From Chamaea fasciata (Eukaryota > Chordata > Aves > Passeriformes > Sylviidae): DNA of 64,000 nt. Numbering within the stretch: the stretch's first letter is position 1; every line of letters begins with the position of its first letter. The notes beneath the pieces were generated by a model. That model had not been told where the DNA came from. It searched no databases and was given only the letters and a program-made list of their open reading frames with translations. Location of the stretch: assembly GCA_029207755.1 (NCBI GenBank), contig JARCOQ010000016.1:10340501-10404500 (forward strand), read 5' to 3'. Shown here piece after piece: positions 11,201 to 23,200 of the stretch. The position numbers and the translations under genes were made by a program.

Positions 11201-14200
11201 GTGATTCTGGGTGCTGGACTGTCACCTGTGTTTGGGGAACTGGGACAGGATAAGACAGGGATTTCCCTGCCTCAGGTCTGGGTGGGTTGTATAGTAGTTG
11301 CAGAGGAAGGACCAAGAGTTGCCAGCTGGTGAACCATGCAAACAAGGAGTTTAATTCCCAAGTGATTCCTGTGTGTTTCCTAAGCACACAGTATCTGAGG
11401 CAAAAGAACCATACCCTAAAGGGTGCTAGCTTTTGTGCAAGTCCCATGAAGGAATATTTAATCCTGTCCAAACTCAAATCCCAGAAGCAGTTTAGCACAC
11501 TACCAAATGTACTGGTTACCTTTCTGTCTGTACCCAAGCTGAGATCTTTGCTCCAGGTTTTAGTTCTGTATTTCTAAGGTTTACACCTGATTCTCTGTCC
11601 TCAGTATTGATTAAAATCACAGATACTCAAATGCAATCCTGACTACAGGATTATTGCTGCCTTGATGTTTTCATGCAGTCCAGATCTATAACAGCTGCAT
11701 CAGCTCTGTTGGAATGGGCATGTTTTCAACCTCCTTAAAGCCATGCCTCTTCACCAGCAGCAGAAGATATTATTAGCTTGTGGTTTTGCCATGTCTTTTC
11801 TAATGCTGGCTCTTAATAAACTGCCCTGAGGAGTTACAGTGTGTCTTGAACAAACAATACAGCAACATCCTGGTCCCCATGAGCCATTTGCAAGCAAAAA
11901 GCCCTGAATGGATGTGGCCTGCATGTAACCTTGGGGCATGTTACTGCAGGAGCTGTGCAGGGCTCCCCAGCTCTCCCCCTGGGTTCTGCAGCCACAGCAC
12001 TGTGCTGTGAGCACAGCCTGCCTTGGGTTCATTTCAGGGTGCTGCCCTGCCAGTGCACCTGGCCTGGTGCTGTAAAGGCCTCCCAAGAATCAAAGCTGGC
12101 ATCAAACATTCTGTCACTACTGGTGGGGAGGAATCAGGTGAGAGCAGCCCTGCTGTGGGAGAGTTGAAAATTACCCAGGCAGATGAGCTTTCTGTTCCTC
12201 AGCTGGAAACACTGCAGAAACCACTGCTGGGTTCATGTTTGGGGATGAGGAATGTCTACTGGAATGGTGGAGGCCTTCAGAAAGGCATTACTCACCTTGC
12301 AGTAAATGGCTGAAGCAACTATTGTGTGGTAATCCAAAGTATTTCCATGTGCTTCCTCACCTTCAGGAGGTGTAATTGGGAGCCTGGGGGGGGTTTAGCA
12401 GTGGCAGGAAGCTGAGCCTCTCCATTGGCATGTGAATTCCCCTACAGCCTCTGCATTGCTTCTGCTCATGGGACTCTTTGGATGATGCCTGGATTGTTTG
12501 TTAGCTCTCTCAGTGGCTGCATGTGTGGTTCATGATGAGGAGCATGCAGGTCCACACCACCAAGTATGTGGAATCTCAGCAAGTTTTCAAATGTAATACA
12601 TATTTCCTAAAATATTGTAACATATTCAAGATTATCTTCTAGCAAATTCTGGCAATTAAGACCTTTTTTTCTGTCACAGGACTCCTAAATCGCACAAAAT
12701 CCTAGAAACTACTTTCAGGTGACATTTCTACTACTACTTTTAGTCAATATAGCAAATGTAACATGTTTAATATTTTGGCACTTTGATGGCTAAATATAGT
12801 AGATCTCTGAACACAGTGCTTGGGCTTCCACAAAGAAACACTGTTCTAGAGACTGTGCTGCTGACACTGTTGTGTTGCCTCTTTGTCACTGACTGTGTTT
12901 TTCACTCCAGCAAACTTGCACTTGTAGATTTTCACTGTTCTTCCATAGAAACTGGACCCTGTACCTGGTACCTGTGTGATACCAGGGACGTACATGTTGG
13001 CCAAAGCTGCCCCATGCTTTGGTGATTATTTGAGAACACAGAACTCTAGTACAGCCTTCATGGATTTGATACTTAGAGAGCAGAGACAGAATGTCTGAGG
13101 ACTTCCTCTTGCACTGTTGTGTTCTAGATCTGTAAGTCTTGAGTAATTTGTGACTATGTAGAAGTGTGATTTGGGGGGGAGGGTTTAGTTTCACTGAATA
13201 TACCAAGAGAGAACAGTTTATGTTACAAATAAATGTCTATGTTCACTAGAGTACTGGAGCATAATGTGATATTCAGGTTCTGGAATGTTGGTGTTGGGTA
13301 CAAGTGATTTGTTTTAAATTCTGATCACCTTTATTTCTTCTTCTAGAAGTCGAAGTGAGCCAGTGAGTGGAACATCAAAAGCAGTATGTAAAAACACAAT
13401 CTCACACTTTTTTTCCTACACACTGCACTTAGTTCTAAACAATGCAGCCTTTTATTAATTTGCCAAACGTTAACTTCATATATTTTCCAGTAAAACCTAG
13501 TGTATGTTGTAAATACATTGTATTTGATTCAGCATAGTAAAAACTGGGTAATGCCATCATTTGCAGAGTTCTAATGTGAATATTGGTATTTGTGCCTAGT
13601 AATGCATTGTATTTCATATTGAATATGCCAGAATCTCTCCTGTATGACTCTGTGTTGTACAGATAATGTATGATCGTTTCCAGATCCTGTAGGCTCGAGG
13701 TTTGCACACTGAACATGGTGCCATGTTCTACATCTGTCTGTCTATAGCTAGTGATATGTATGTTTGTATAGGTTGTTGTGTGCTTTTTGTTTCTTGCAAT
13801 AAAAACTGTTTGGAGTGTATTTTTTGCCATTTTCACATTGTATCACTTAGCTTTTGTTTTTAAATAACTTTTTTTTGCCTAATGGTTTTTGAAAATGTTA
13901 TCAAAAACCACTGAGAAGTCATTATTGTGAAACTTGGTGCTGTTCCTTACTTTTGACTTGGGGGTTCAAACAAATACCAAACCCAGCATATCCCAGATGC
14001 TTCCAGGACAGTTCTGTGCAGCTAAATGATTCCTTCCTGTGTCCCTAAATATTTGGGTATTTGTTCCTAAAACTGTATAACTGAAGTGATACTGTTTGGG
14101 CCCCCCTGAGTACAGAAATGTCTTTCATAGCCTGACGTGAATTTCAATATCGCTGCTCCACAGAGTGGTATTCTAAAGTTCTGCATTTGATCTCTCCCCT

Positions 14201-17200
14201 TTTTCTGGTGAAGCAGTTTAGTTCAGCAGTTCGTCTGCAAATATAACACAAATTTTGGCACCAAGTTAGAGCCTGGGGCATTTGGGGGTGAATTCCCTGT
14301 CACCTTTCTTAACTCCTGCCTGCAGCACATTTTTGGGTCTTGGGTGACTCCAGGGCTGGCTGCTGCTGTAATTCCCAAAGGTTAAACCTTTCTTTAGTAT
14401 ACCACCACTTGGAATTCACATTTGGAAAAGGGGCAGCATTTTCCTTCAGGTTTGCAAACCCTTGTACTGCTGCTAACACACAATCCCACACGGAAATCCG
14501 TGCCTGGGGACGGGCTAGATCCTGATGTGCCACTTGGGTCAGTACTGTGTGCAACTGTGCTTTTCCAGTAGTCCTTATAGTATCAAAGTGCTTTTTGGTG
14601 GGGTTTATTTTTTATCTTTATTTTAAGTATAACTGCTTCTCCTTCACTAGACTGGTGTGAGGCATTACACTAACCCTGGATCATTGGTTCTGATCACTTG
14701 ATCAGCTATTAGGATAATTTAATCCAGAAATTCCTGAACTTTGGGGCTGTGTTCTGGGAAGAATACAGCCTCTAGTTTCCATGGAAACAATCAACTTCAA
14801 ATTGAAACCTTGCTGTGTGTAGGTCTAAAACCACTAAATGTAACATCCATAATTCTATTGCTGATTGATTGCAATTCCTTTTGGAGATGAATGCCTCTCA
14901 TTATGAGCTGGAGTTAGTTGAACTGGCCCAGTGACCCTAGCAGTTAATGTAATGCATTTATGTAAACCACGTTTATAGTATTTGATCTAATTCAGATGGG
15001 TTTTTATTTCTTGAAAACAGTTCTTTTTCTTTTTGTTTACTAGCATGTGTATAAACACAAACCACATGTTCATAAATAAAGTTAACATTCTTTTAGCCTC
15101 GTGTGTTCCCTGGCATGTCTGTATTACATTGCTCAGTAGCATCTTACCATAAGCTAATGTAGATGTGTCAAAAAGAAAAAAGGAAGAATCCTAGAGTGGG
15201 AGGGAAGACAGTGTGAGTGAGAACTAACAGCAGGAAAGGAAAAGCAAAGCAAAGCCATTCCCTGGTGTGCTCTGACTGTCCCTGGTCTGGGAGGGTGGAA
15301 GCCTTGTATCCCTCTGTACAGGCCCTCTCTCCCTGGGAAAGCCCTGCAGCCTCAGCAGCTTCTGCAGCTGGAGACACACATTGTTTCTCCTTAAGGCTAA
15401 CTCAGGTCTTGGTGTGGGGGGATTGTTTGCCTTTTTTTTTTTTTTTTTTTTCCACACACATATTTCTGCATATATTTCAGAGCAGAGGCTGGGTCTTGTG
15501 CAGTTGGAGTAAATCACTAGGAATCTTATCAGTTATTGATGGAGAGTAAAGCTGCAAAGTTAAAATCAGTTTTCTTTTTTTAAAGGATGCACAAAAGCTG
15601 CTTCTTTTTCATATCTCTTCATTGTCACATTCTTCTGCCAGCTGCCACCCCACTTCTGGCACAGCCAGATCCAGGTGTGGGCCTTAGGGCCGGTGTCTGG
15701 GTCCTTGGGGCTCCTTGGAGGTGCACAAGGGCCGAGCCCCCGGGCACAGCTGAGCTCCCTGCCTGAGCTCCCTGTGTGGCCAAGTTCTGGGTTTGGGAGC
15801 CCTGTCATTTCAGTGCAGCACCCCAGCAGTGACATCAGCCTTCTCCTCCTCTCTCCTGTCCCCTCGCCCGCTTGGCTTCCTAACAGCTTCTGTTCGGTCT
15901 GCTGCACCACATGGCAGTTAAAACATTGGCTGTTGAGTTTAGGGTTTGGGGGTTACTTTTTCTGGGTTGTTTTTTGGGGTTTTTTTAATATTACTTCTGC
16001 AGTGTTATCTTAGGGTTGGCTACAAATTTATGGAGATGTTGTTTCTGCTTGACAGTTTTGAGGGACTGCCAGGAAATACTTCAGTAGAAATTTAAAAGGA
16101 AAAAAATTGGCAAAAATATAGGATGGTTAAAAGATGGCCATGGGCAAAGGCACTGAAGTGTACATTAATTATCTGTTTGCTGCTTTTGGTAACTGTTCAG
16201 TATCACCTCCTTTAAAAAATTAGACTGTTGCCTGCAGGCTGTATAATAGCAGCTTCCTAAAAAACTAGAGGAAAGAATTAATAGTTTATTAACTGTTGTG
16301 TTTCAGTTCCTGGTCAGTACTAGACCATTTAACACTAGAGCTGTCCTAATTTCTTGTTTGTTTCTGAAAAAAACGCAAAATGATAGCTGTGCCTGCCCTG
16401 AGAGAACACTGGTCTGCCTTTCCATGTGTAAAAGAGTGGCATATGGAGCATGAAGCTTCAAAATGCTTGTGCAGACCTTTTGAACAGAACTAGGTACAAA
16501 GCATTCTGGAAGGGAGGAGAGGTGGATCTTGGGGTAAGACTTGCAGTGGAATGAAGGTCTTCTTGTCTAGATCTCTTGTGTTCCTCTCCAAAGACACATT
16601 TTCAAGAGCTCTTTAGTCAGTAGTGCAGGAATGCTGTCTGTGCTTTCCTGAAAACACAGAAGAGGGACAACTTAGTGGTGTGAGGAATCATATTGTGCAT
16701 GGAAATACTTTTTCCCAATCTGCTAAAACTGTTCCCTCGAATTCTCTGCTACATTAGGTAGTAAAGGACAAGCCCTTTTTAAGGAAAGGTTTTAATCTCT
16801 TTGCAGCCCTGTTTAGTGACTTCTTGGAGAGCTGTTCAATTCACGTTGTGAAATTTTATTCTACATTTTTGAGCAATTTAGATGTAATCAGCAGTGATTC
16901 AAGTGTCTTTCTGGTACTGTTGTGCTAGCTCAAGTGCTGCTCATGGCATGATAAAATTCAGTATGCTGCAGAAGGAGCTGGTTCGAGTTAACCTTTTTAC
17001 TTGTGGCAAAACTTCTCTTCAGCACTAGTTCTCTGGCCTCTAGCCTGAGGATGTCATTCCTGAGAGCTCTTCCATGGGCAGCTGGGAGGAGAAAAATGGA
17101 GGCAGAAATTCCAGGCTTGTGCTCTCAATCCATATTTTTTATCATCCAGAGTATGCTTTGCACTTTCCTTTGTTCATTTAGCTCTGGGCTGCCGTTAAAG

Positions 17201-20200
17201 ATCAGGTTTGGTCTGATTGCAAGGAGTCATCTAAATTCTCACTGATTTGGGTGACAGGGCCTGTGGTCTAGTAACGTACAAGAAATCAGTTTTCTCAATT
17301 TTTATAGCCTACTCTGTCATAAACACCTTTATATAGGTGATTTGAGCAGTTGGGTTTTCTCCAGATGAAGTGGCAGGCTGTGGCTGCTGTTCTAGGTGGG
17401 CGTTTATTTGGGTTTATTTGGGTACTGCCAGGAGGGGCAGAGTGTGTGTTTTGGGGCTGCTGGGATGACCTTCATTCTGACAGGCAGATGTGGGGTCACA
17501 GAATCATCACTATTTGCATCTAGAAATGATGAGGCATTCACTGATTGCTTTACAAACTGCACTAATATTATGCTACCTGGACTGATACTTCTTCCTCAAT
17601 TAAACTTAAATTTTTTCTAAATCCTTTTTAGCTGAAAATTGACAGCTTCCTTACCCTTTTGAAAGAGGTCCCTCTCTGAGATATTCTGAGCAATAAGTAG
17701 ATCTCCATTGGGGTTGGTTATTTTAATTTCTTCTCATAAGCCTGTAGATTTTCTTAAGCCATCATAGATTTGGACTTTGTTTTGAATAAGTACAAATTAC
17801 ACTGGGTTGGGATTTCTTTTGGGTGATACTCAGGGGGATATAGTGCAGACATTCAGACTATAGTAAAGGTTAACTATTGCTGTGTTTTGACTGTAGAACT
17901 TGAATATGTGTTTAATTTTTTGTGAACAGATTGATGACTCTTCTGCATCTATTTCTCTGGCCCAGCTTACTAAGGTATATATATATTCTTGTCAAATACT
18001 TTAAAAAGTGTTTGCTTCCTATTTTTAAATTGATACTGTGATCTATAGGTGAATAACTGTTGTAATTGGAAAGCCCCCTTCAATTTTTATTAACTTAAAA
18101 GTATTTATTTTAACTTTAAAATGTGTGTATATTTTGATACTATCCTGTAAAGAGTAGTTCCCAGTTTGGGAAGATAGAAGGGGAGTACCTTATCAGCCTC
18201 AGCATAATGTTGCAGTATTACTCATCCTCAAGACACAAAGAAGAAGCTCTTCAGAAGCTGTTTTACCGTTTTTCATACGTTTCATTAATTTTGCGTTGGA
18301 AACTAACCCAGTTTGTACAGAAGAATTTAATTGGCTGTAAATTACGGACATTGCAGGGGGGTGTGACCAGCCACAAGAGAAGCGGTTCTGTACCATGGAC
18401 AATTGCATGGCCATTCTTGAATCCCTAGTCATAGTTACAGACCCATTCTCTGAATGCTGCACAATTCATAAATTGTGGGATCTATACAGTGGACAACCCA
18501 AGCTAATTTGTTTGAACGCAGACTGTGTAAATTGTGTAAATGTACCTCATTGTTTATAGGAATATACCAATGTGTATGTGTGGCATCTGAGCAGCTGTGA
18601 CCTTCTGAAACTGTTGTAATGCCATGTTTTGCTCGGGAACTGCTTGCATTTTTGCTCACCAATGTGTAATTTGTCTGGGAAAGCACTAGTGACTGCACTG
18701 TGTGGGCAGGCGAGAGCTCAACCACCAGTCGCTAAAGCTGCAGGCTGTAGAGCAGGCAGGGCCTGAGGCAGAGCAGCTAGTTCTTTGTCATCAAGATAAA
18801 GACTGGAGTTCATTTCTAACAAAAAGAAATCTCTTCCCACTGGTAACTTTTCCCCTTTTCACTACAGAAATCAAATTGTATACATTTGGCAAAAAAAACC
18901 CCCATTATATATATAAATATTTCTAGTTTGGAAGGTAGCCACCCAAAGAATTGGTCCCCATTAGTGCTGTCCCTAAATGTGTCCTCGGGTCTGTAACCTC
19001 ATGCGAAGTTTTACTCTAAAACATGCAAAGCTGTCCAGGGGGTGGGGATACACGTTTAAGCTTTTGAGGATATTTAGGTATGTCAGAAAAATGCAGAAAG
19101 GTGACACCAAGTGGCTCAGCACTGTTATTCCCTCTAATGGCTCTAGTGCAGCCCGGCTCAGCACGGAGGCAATGTGTTAACAGTTCTCTGGTGATTATTA
19201 CTATGTATGAAATGCCATATTGGAATTTTGGTCTATTCCTACTAATGTTTTGTGGCTTTTGGATGTGTTTTGTAAACCGTTTGGGTTCAAACAAATTAGT
19301 CAAATATTATCTGTAAAGCTTTCTGTAACTGTCAATGGAAATGATTTCATAGTTGGCGATCCGGATTCTGTTACTGTGGAGAAACACTGTGTATATGAAA
19401 CAACCATTTAATAAAATGTTGAAACTAGTTGGTTGCTTTTGTGAATGAATGCATACAAAACCAGACCATGAGTGCTTGAGCTGAGTGATAGGTGCTTGAA
19501 GGCCCAAGTCATTTGCAGTCACTCCCTTAGACCCTGCTTGTATCTGGACTAGTGTGTAATAAAAACATTTGAACAAATGTGACTTAAAAATCAGCTGGCT
19601 TCAGTAATTTGAAGATCTAGTTGTGCAGAAGGTTTATATTACAGTTTGTGTGTTAAAAGGACATAGTCAACTGGAAAAAAATTGCAGATTATCTTCACTG
19701 TAATTTCAGTCACTTCACAGGAGGAAGTTAGGAGGGGAGAACATGCAGTTTGGACTGCCTGCAGCTCCTGCTGTGCAAATTTCTGCTGAAAAGAATTTTG
19801 CCTTGCTGAGAGTGTAAAATCCTTTGGTCCTTTTAATATGTGTTTGTCTGAAGCGGAGTTTCAGCAAGCAAACCTGACTGCCCCACCTCTGCAGTTCTGT
19901 GTCCTTTTAATACTGCAAAATGTAAATAATGCTGCTTGTATCCATCTTAATTCCTTGTCCAGTGGAGAGCTTCTCCTGCATATAGTCTGGAGCTTAAAAA
20001 TCAGCGTAAAAATACTCGATATTGTTATTTATCTACACATAGCTTCATTCCTCTGAAGGAAATTGGATTGGTTACACAAGTCTTGCTGTAAGGTACAAAC
20101 AGAGCCTAAGGTTTGAGTGCCCAAGAGTGCTCTTTTCTAGTAGGTTCTCAGGCACATAAACATCATGTCATGGCATAAGGACTCCCCAGACCATCTTCAG

Positions 20201-23200
20201 CACAAATCTGTTTGGTATAAGCAGCTGCTCTCATGCAAGCTCAGCTAGTGTAGTGCTGCTCTTTACAGGATTGGATGAGTGGTGTTGTCTTGGGCTGCGT
20301 GGGCTTAAATGTGTTTCTAATGTGTGTGTCAAATAATTACCTGTTGCACAGACTGCCAATCTGGCTGAAGCCAATGCTTCCGAGGAGGATAAAATAAAAG
20401 CTATGATGACACAGTCTGGCCATGAATATGATCCAGTCAAGTAAGTGTTGCTAACGTGAAACTTGTTCTTTAAAGTTGATGTAAAAATTGTAGAGATGGT
20501 TTGTTTTGAACAAGAGAGATGCATGAATCTCTTTTCCTTTTCTTCCCCAAAAACTTGCAGTTACATGAAGAAACCCGTGGGGCCACCTCCACCCTCGTAC
20601 ACCTGCTTTCGCTGTGGCAAACCTGGGCACTACATAAAGAACTGTCCAACAAATGGGGTAAGACCTGGGGGACTTATGGGGTGCTCAGCTTTTAATTTTT
20701 GTCTGGAGAGTTACATAACAAACATGAATACTCACTGTAAGAATTGTGTCTTTTGGTGTGAAATACAGAGGTTACATGGCAGTGTTGCAGAACCCTTTGG
20801 ATTCAAGAAAAACCTGGGATTGTAAAATTTTGTTTTCACTCAGTCAGAGGCACTAAATATTCCCACAGATCTTTCTCTGTGAACCCCTGTGTATAGCTTG
20901 ATATGTCTCAAAATAGTTTTCTCCAAGCCCTGAATCCAGCTCCCTCTGAATTGCCCTGAGGAGGAGGAGCAGCTTTGGGGGATTTCACCCTTAAGGAACC
21001 TGTAGTTGAGCCAAAGAATGTCAGTGAGTTCAAAACATTGCTCTGGCCTCTGGAACACTCTGGCTGCATTTGTTTAGGAAAAAGAGTATTTTAGTCCAAC
21101 AACCCTTACACTAGGTAAGAGGAGAGGGTTAAAGGTTTTTGTGCTTAAAATAGTCACTGAAGTCTCATTTTCGTTGTGGGCCTTGAGATATGTCTGCATT
21201 TCTTAACAGGACAAAAATTTCGAGTCTGTTCCCAGAATTAAAAAAAGCACAGGAATTCCAAGAAGTTTTATGATGGAGGTGAAGGACCCCAACACAAAGG
21301 GTGCCATGCTGACCAACACTGGAAAATACGCAATTCCAACCATTGATGCGTAAGTGTGGGATTGGCTGGACTGATCCAGAGAGGGAATGGGAGGAACCAG
21401 GTGGGAATGCATGAGTGGTGGTGCAGCCACATTGGCCAGCATCTGGAATTGTGGGGAGAAAGCATTGGCACTGGATCTCAGCTTTAAAATCCATGCTGCT
21501 GCCTAGCATTAAAATGGGGGTCCTGCTGCTCACTGCCCTGGGAGCTGGTTAAACGTGGGGTGTACTGAGACTATTTCTGCAGAACATTTCAGCAGCATTT
21601 GTAATTGGGGTTTTCTCCCTGGGAGCTCATTTTGCTTCTAGTTTGTCTTTCAAAGGTTTCATGTAAAATGTAATAAAGCATCTGTTGAACTGTGACTCCC
21701 TCCCTCAGATGTGAAGCAGGCTCAAGTTTTCCTGTTGCTATAAACTAGGAAAACACTTGTGTATGCTGAGCACAGTGGCTGTTCTAAAATACACTTAGTA
21801 GCCCTTCTGATTTTCTCTCCTGGATGTCCTTTTTTTGGAAGCTGTAACGCAGACTTCTTTCAGTTAGAAAATGTAATTACTGGGAGGCCAGCTTTATCCT
21901 AAGCCTCCAATTTACATTTAGCCTCTGGCAAAGGAGAGCTGGGATTCATTTCACCTGGTATGAGCTGTCAGATAGTTTTTAGTCTGAACTGATTTCTTAG
22001 TTGATCCAATGAACGGGATAGTTCTGCAGGAGAATTCCTCCCTCCCCTCCTTTTCTTGTGTTAGGGCTATAGAAAAGTAATTCAAACTAAACAGCTGTGT
22101 TTAGGAAGGCCAATGGAGAGGGAGAAGAATCCCACATATTATCTTTCTTTGATAAAATTCAAAGCTTGGAAGAGTTTTCCCTTTAACTTCTTTCTTTTGC
22201 TTTCCCCATGCCACTTCCAGGGAAGCTTATGCTATAGGAAAGAAGGAGAAGCCTCCCTTCCTACCCGAGGAGCCATCCTCCTCCTCAGAAGAAGATGATC
22301 CTATTCCAGATGAGCTGTTGTGTCTCATTTGTAAGGATATAATGACGGATGCGGTTGTTATTCCCTGCTGTGGAAACAGTTACTGTGATGAATGTAAGTG
22401 TTACTGCCAGGTTTGTTAATTCCAGACATCAAATTTGATCTTCTGAGAGCAGAAATAGGAGATAAGGAAATTGCTGTGTTAGTTCTGTTGAATACTTCAG
22501 CATGTCCTGAACAGGGAAAGACTCTTCTGGTGTAGATGAGGCGGAAAGCTTTTTTCCCTCCTTAAGTTTCTAGTTAAATCTTCTTTACCTGCAGAAGGAA
22601 GAGGATGAGGGGAGTGCATATTAGTGCAGGTGGTTACAGTATTAGATATCTAATGCATTTATTTTGTCCACAGCCCTTTCCCTCACACAGAATTATGTCT
22701 CCAACTTTGGGCACTTACTGCCCAAAGAACTGGCATTGAAGTATTTCATCCACATTCTTCCCTAGAGCTAGTTAAAACCTTCAGAACTCAAACCTCCTCG
22801 AGGTTTTTTGGAATGTGTTTTATTCATTAACATGGAATGATTTCTTGCTGTACTAGAGTGGAAAAAGGACCAGTTGAGATGTCACATGCCAATCTGTTCT
22901 GCATCTTTACATGTTACCACAGTGAAATATCGACCCTCTGCTGTATGCTAGAAATTGTTGTAGAATTTCAGAATGGTTTGGCCTGGAAGGAACCTTAAAG
23001 CTCATCTCATTCCAGCCTCCCTGCCATGAGCAGGGATGCCTTCCACTAGGCCAGGTTGCTCCAAGCTCTGTCCAAACTGGTCTTGAACACTTCCAGGGAT
23101 GCCACAGCTTCTCTGGGCAACCTCTGCCAGTTTTTTGCACTATAGAACATTTACAGTTTCATGCTTTCCATTCAAGACCATATGTCCCCGTTAATCATAT

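Larger units (their letters stand above)
13384..17929 (+). other. RBBP6 intron 3 (contains the short-isoform 3' UTR)
   Basis: 4.5 kb. The first 420 nt serve as coding extension and 3' UTR of the short isoform. A further AATAAA stands at 15075-15080. A perfect palindromic RFX X-box lies at 14775-14788 and a T20 run at 15432-15451. No CR1 copy or RNA gene recognised in the rest. Confidence 0.8.
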
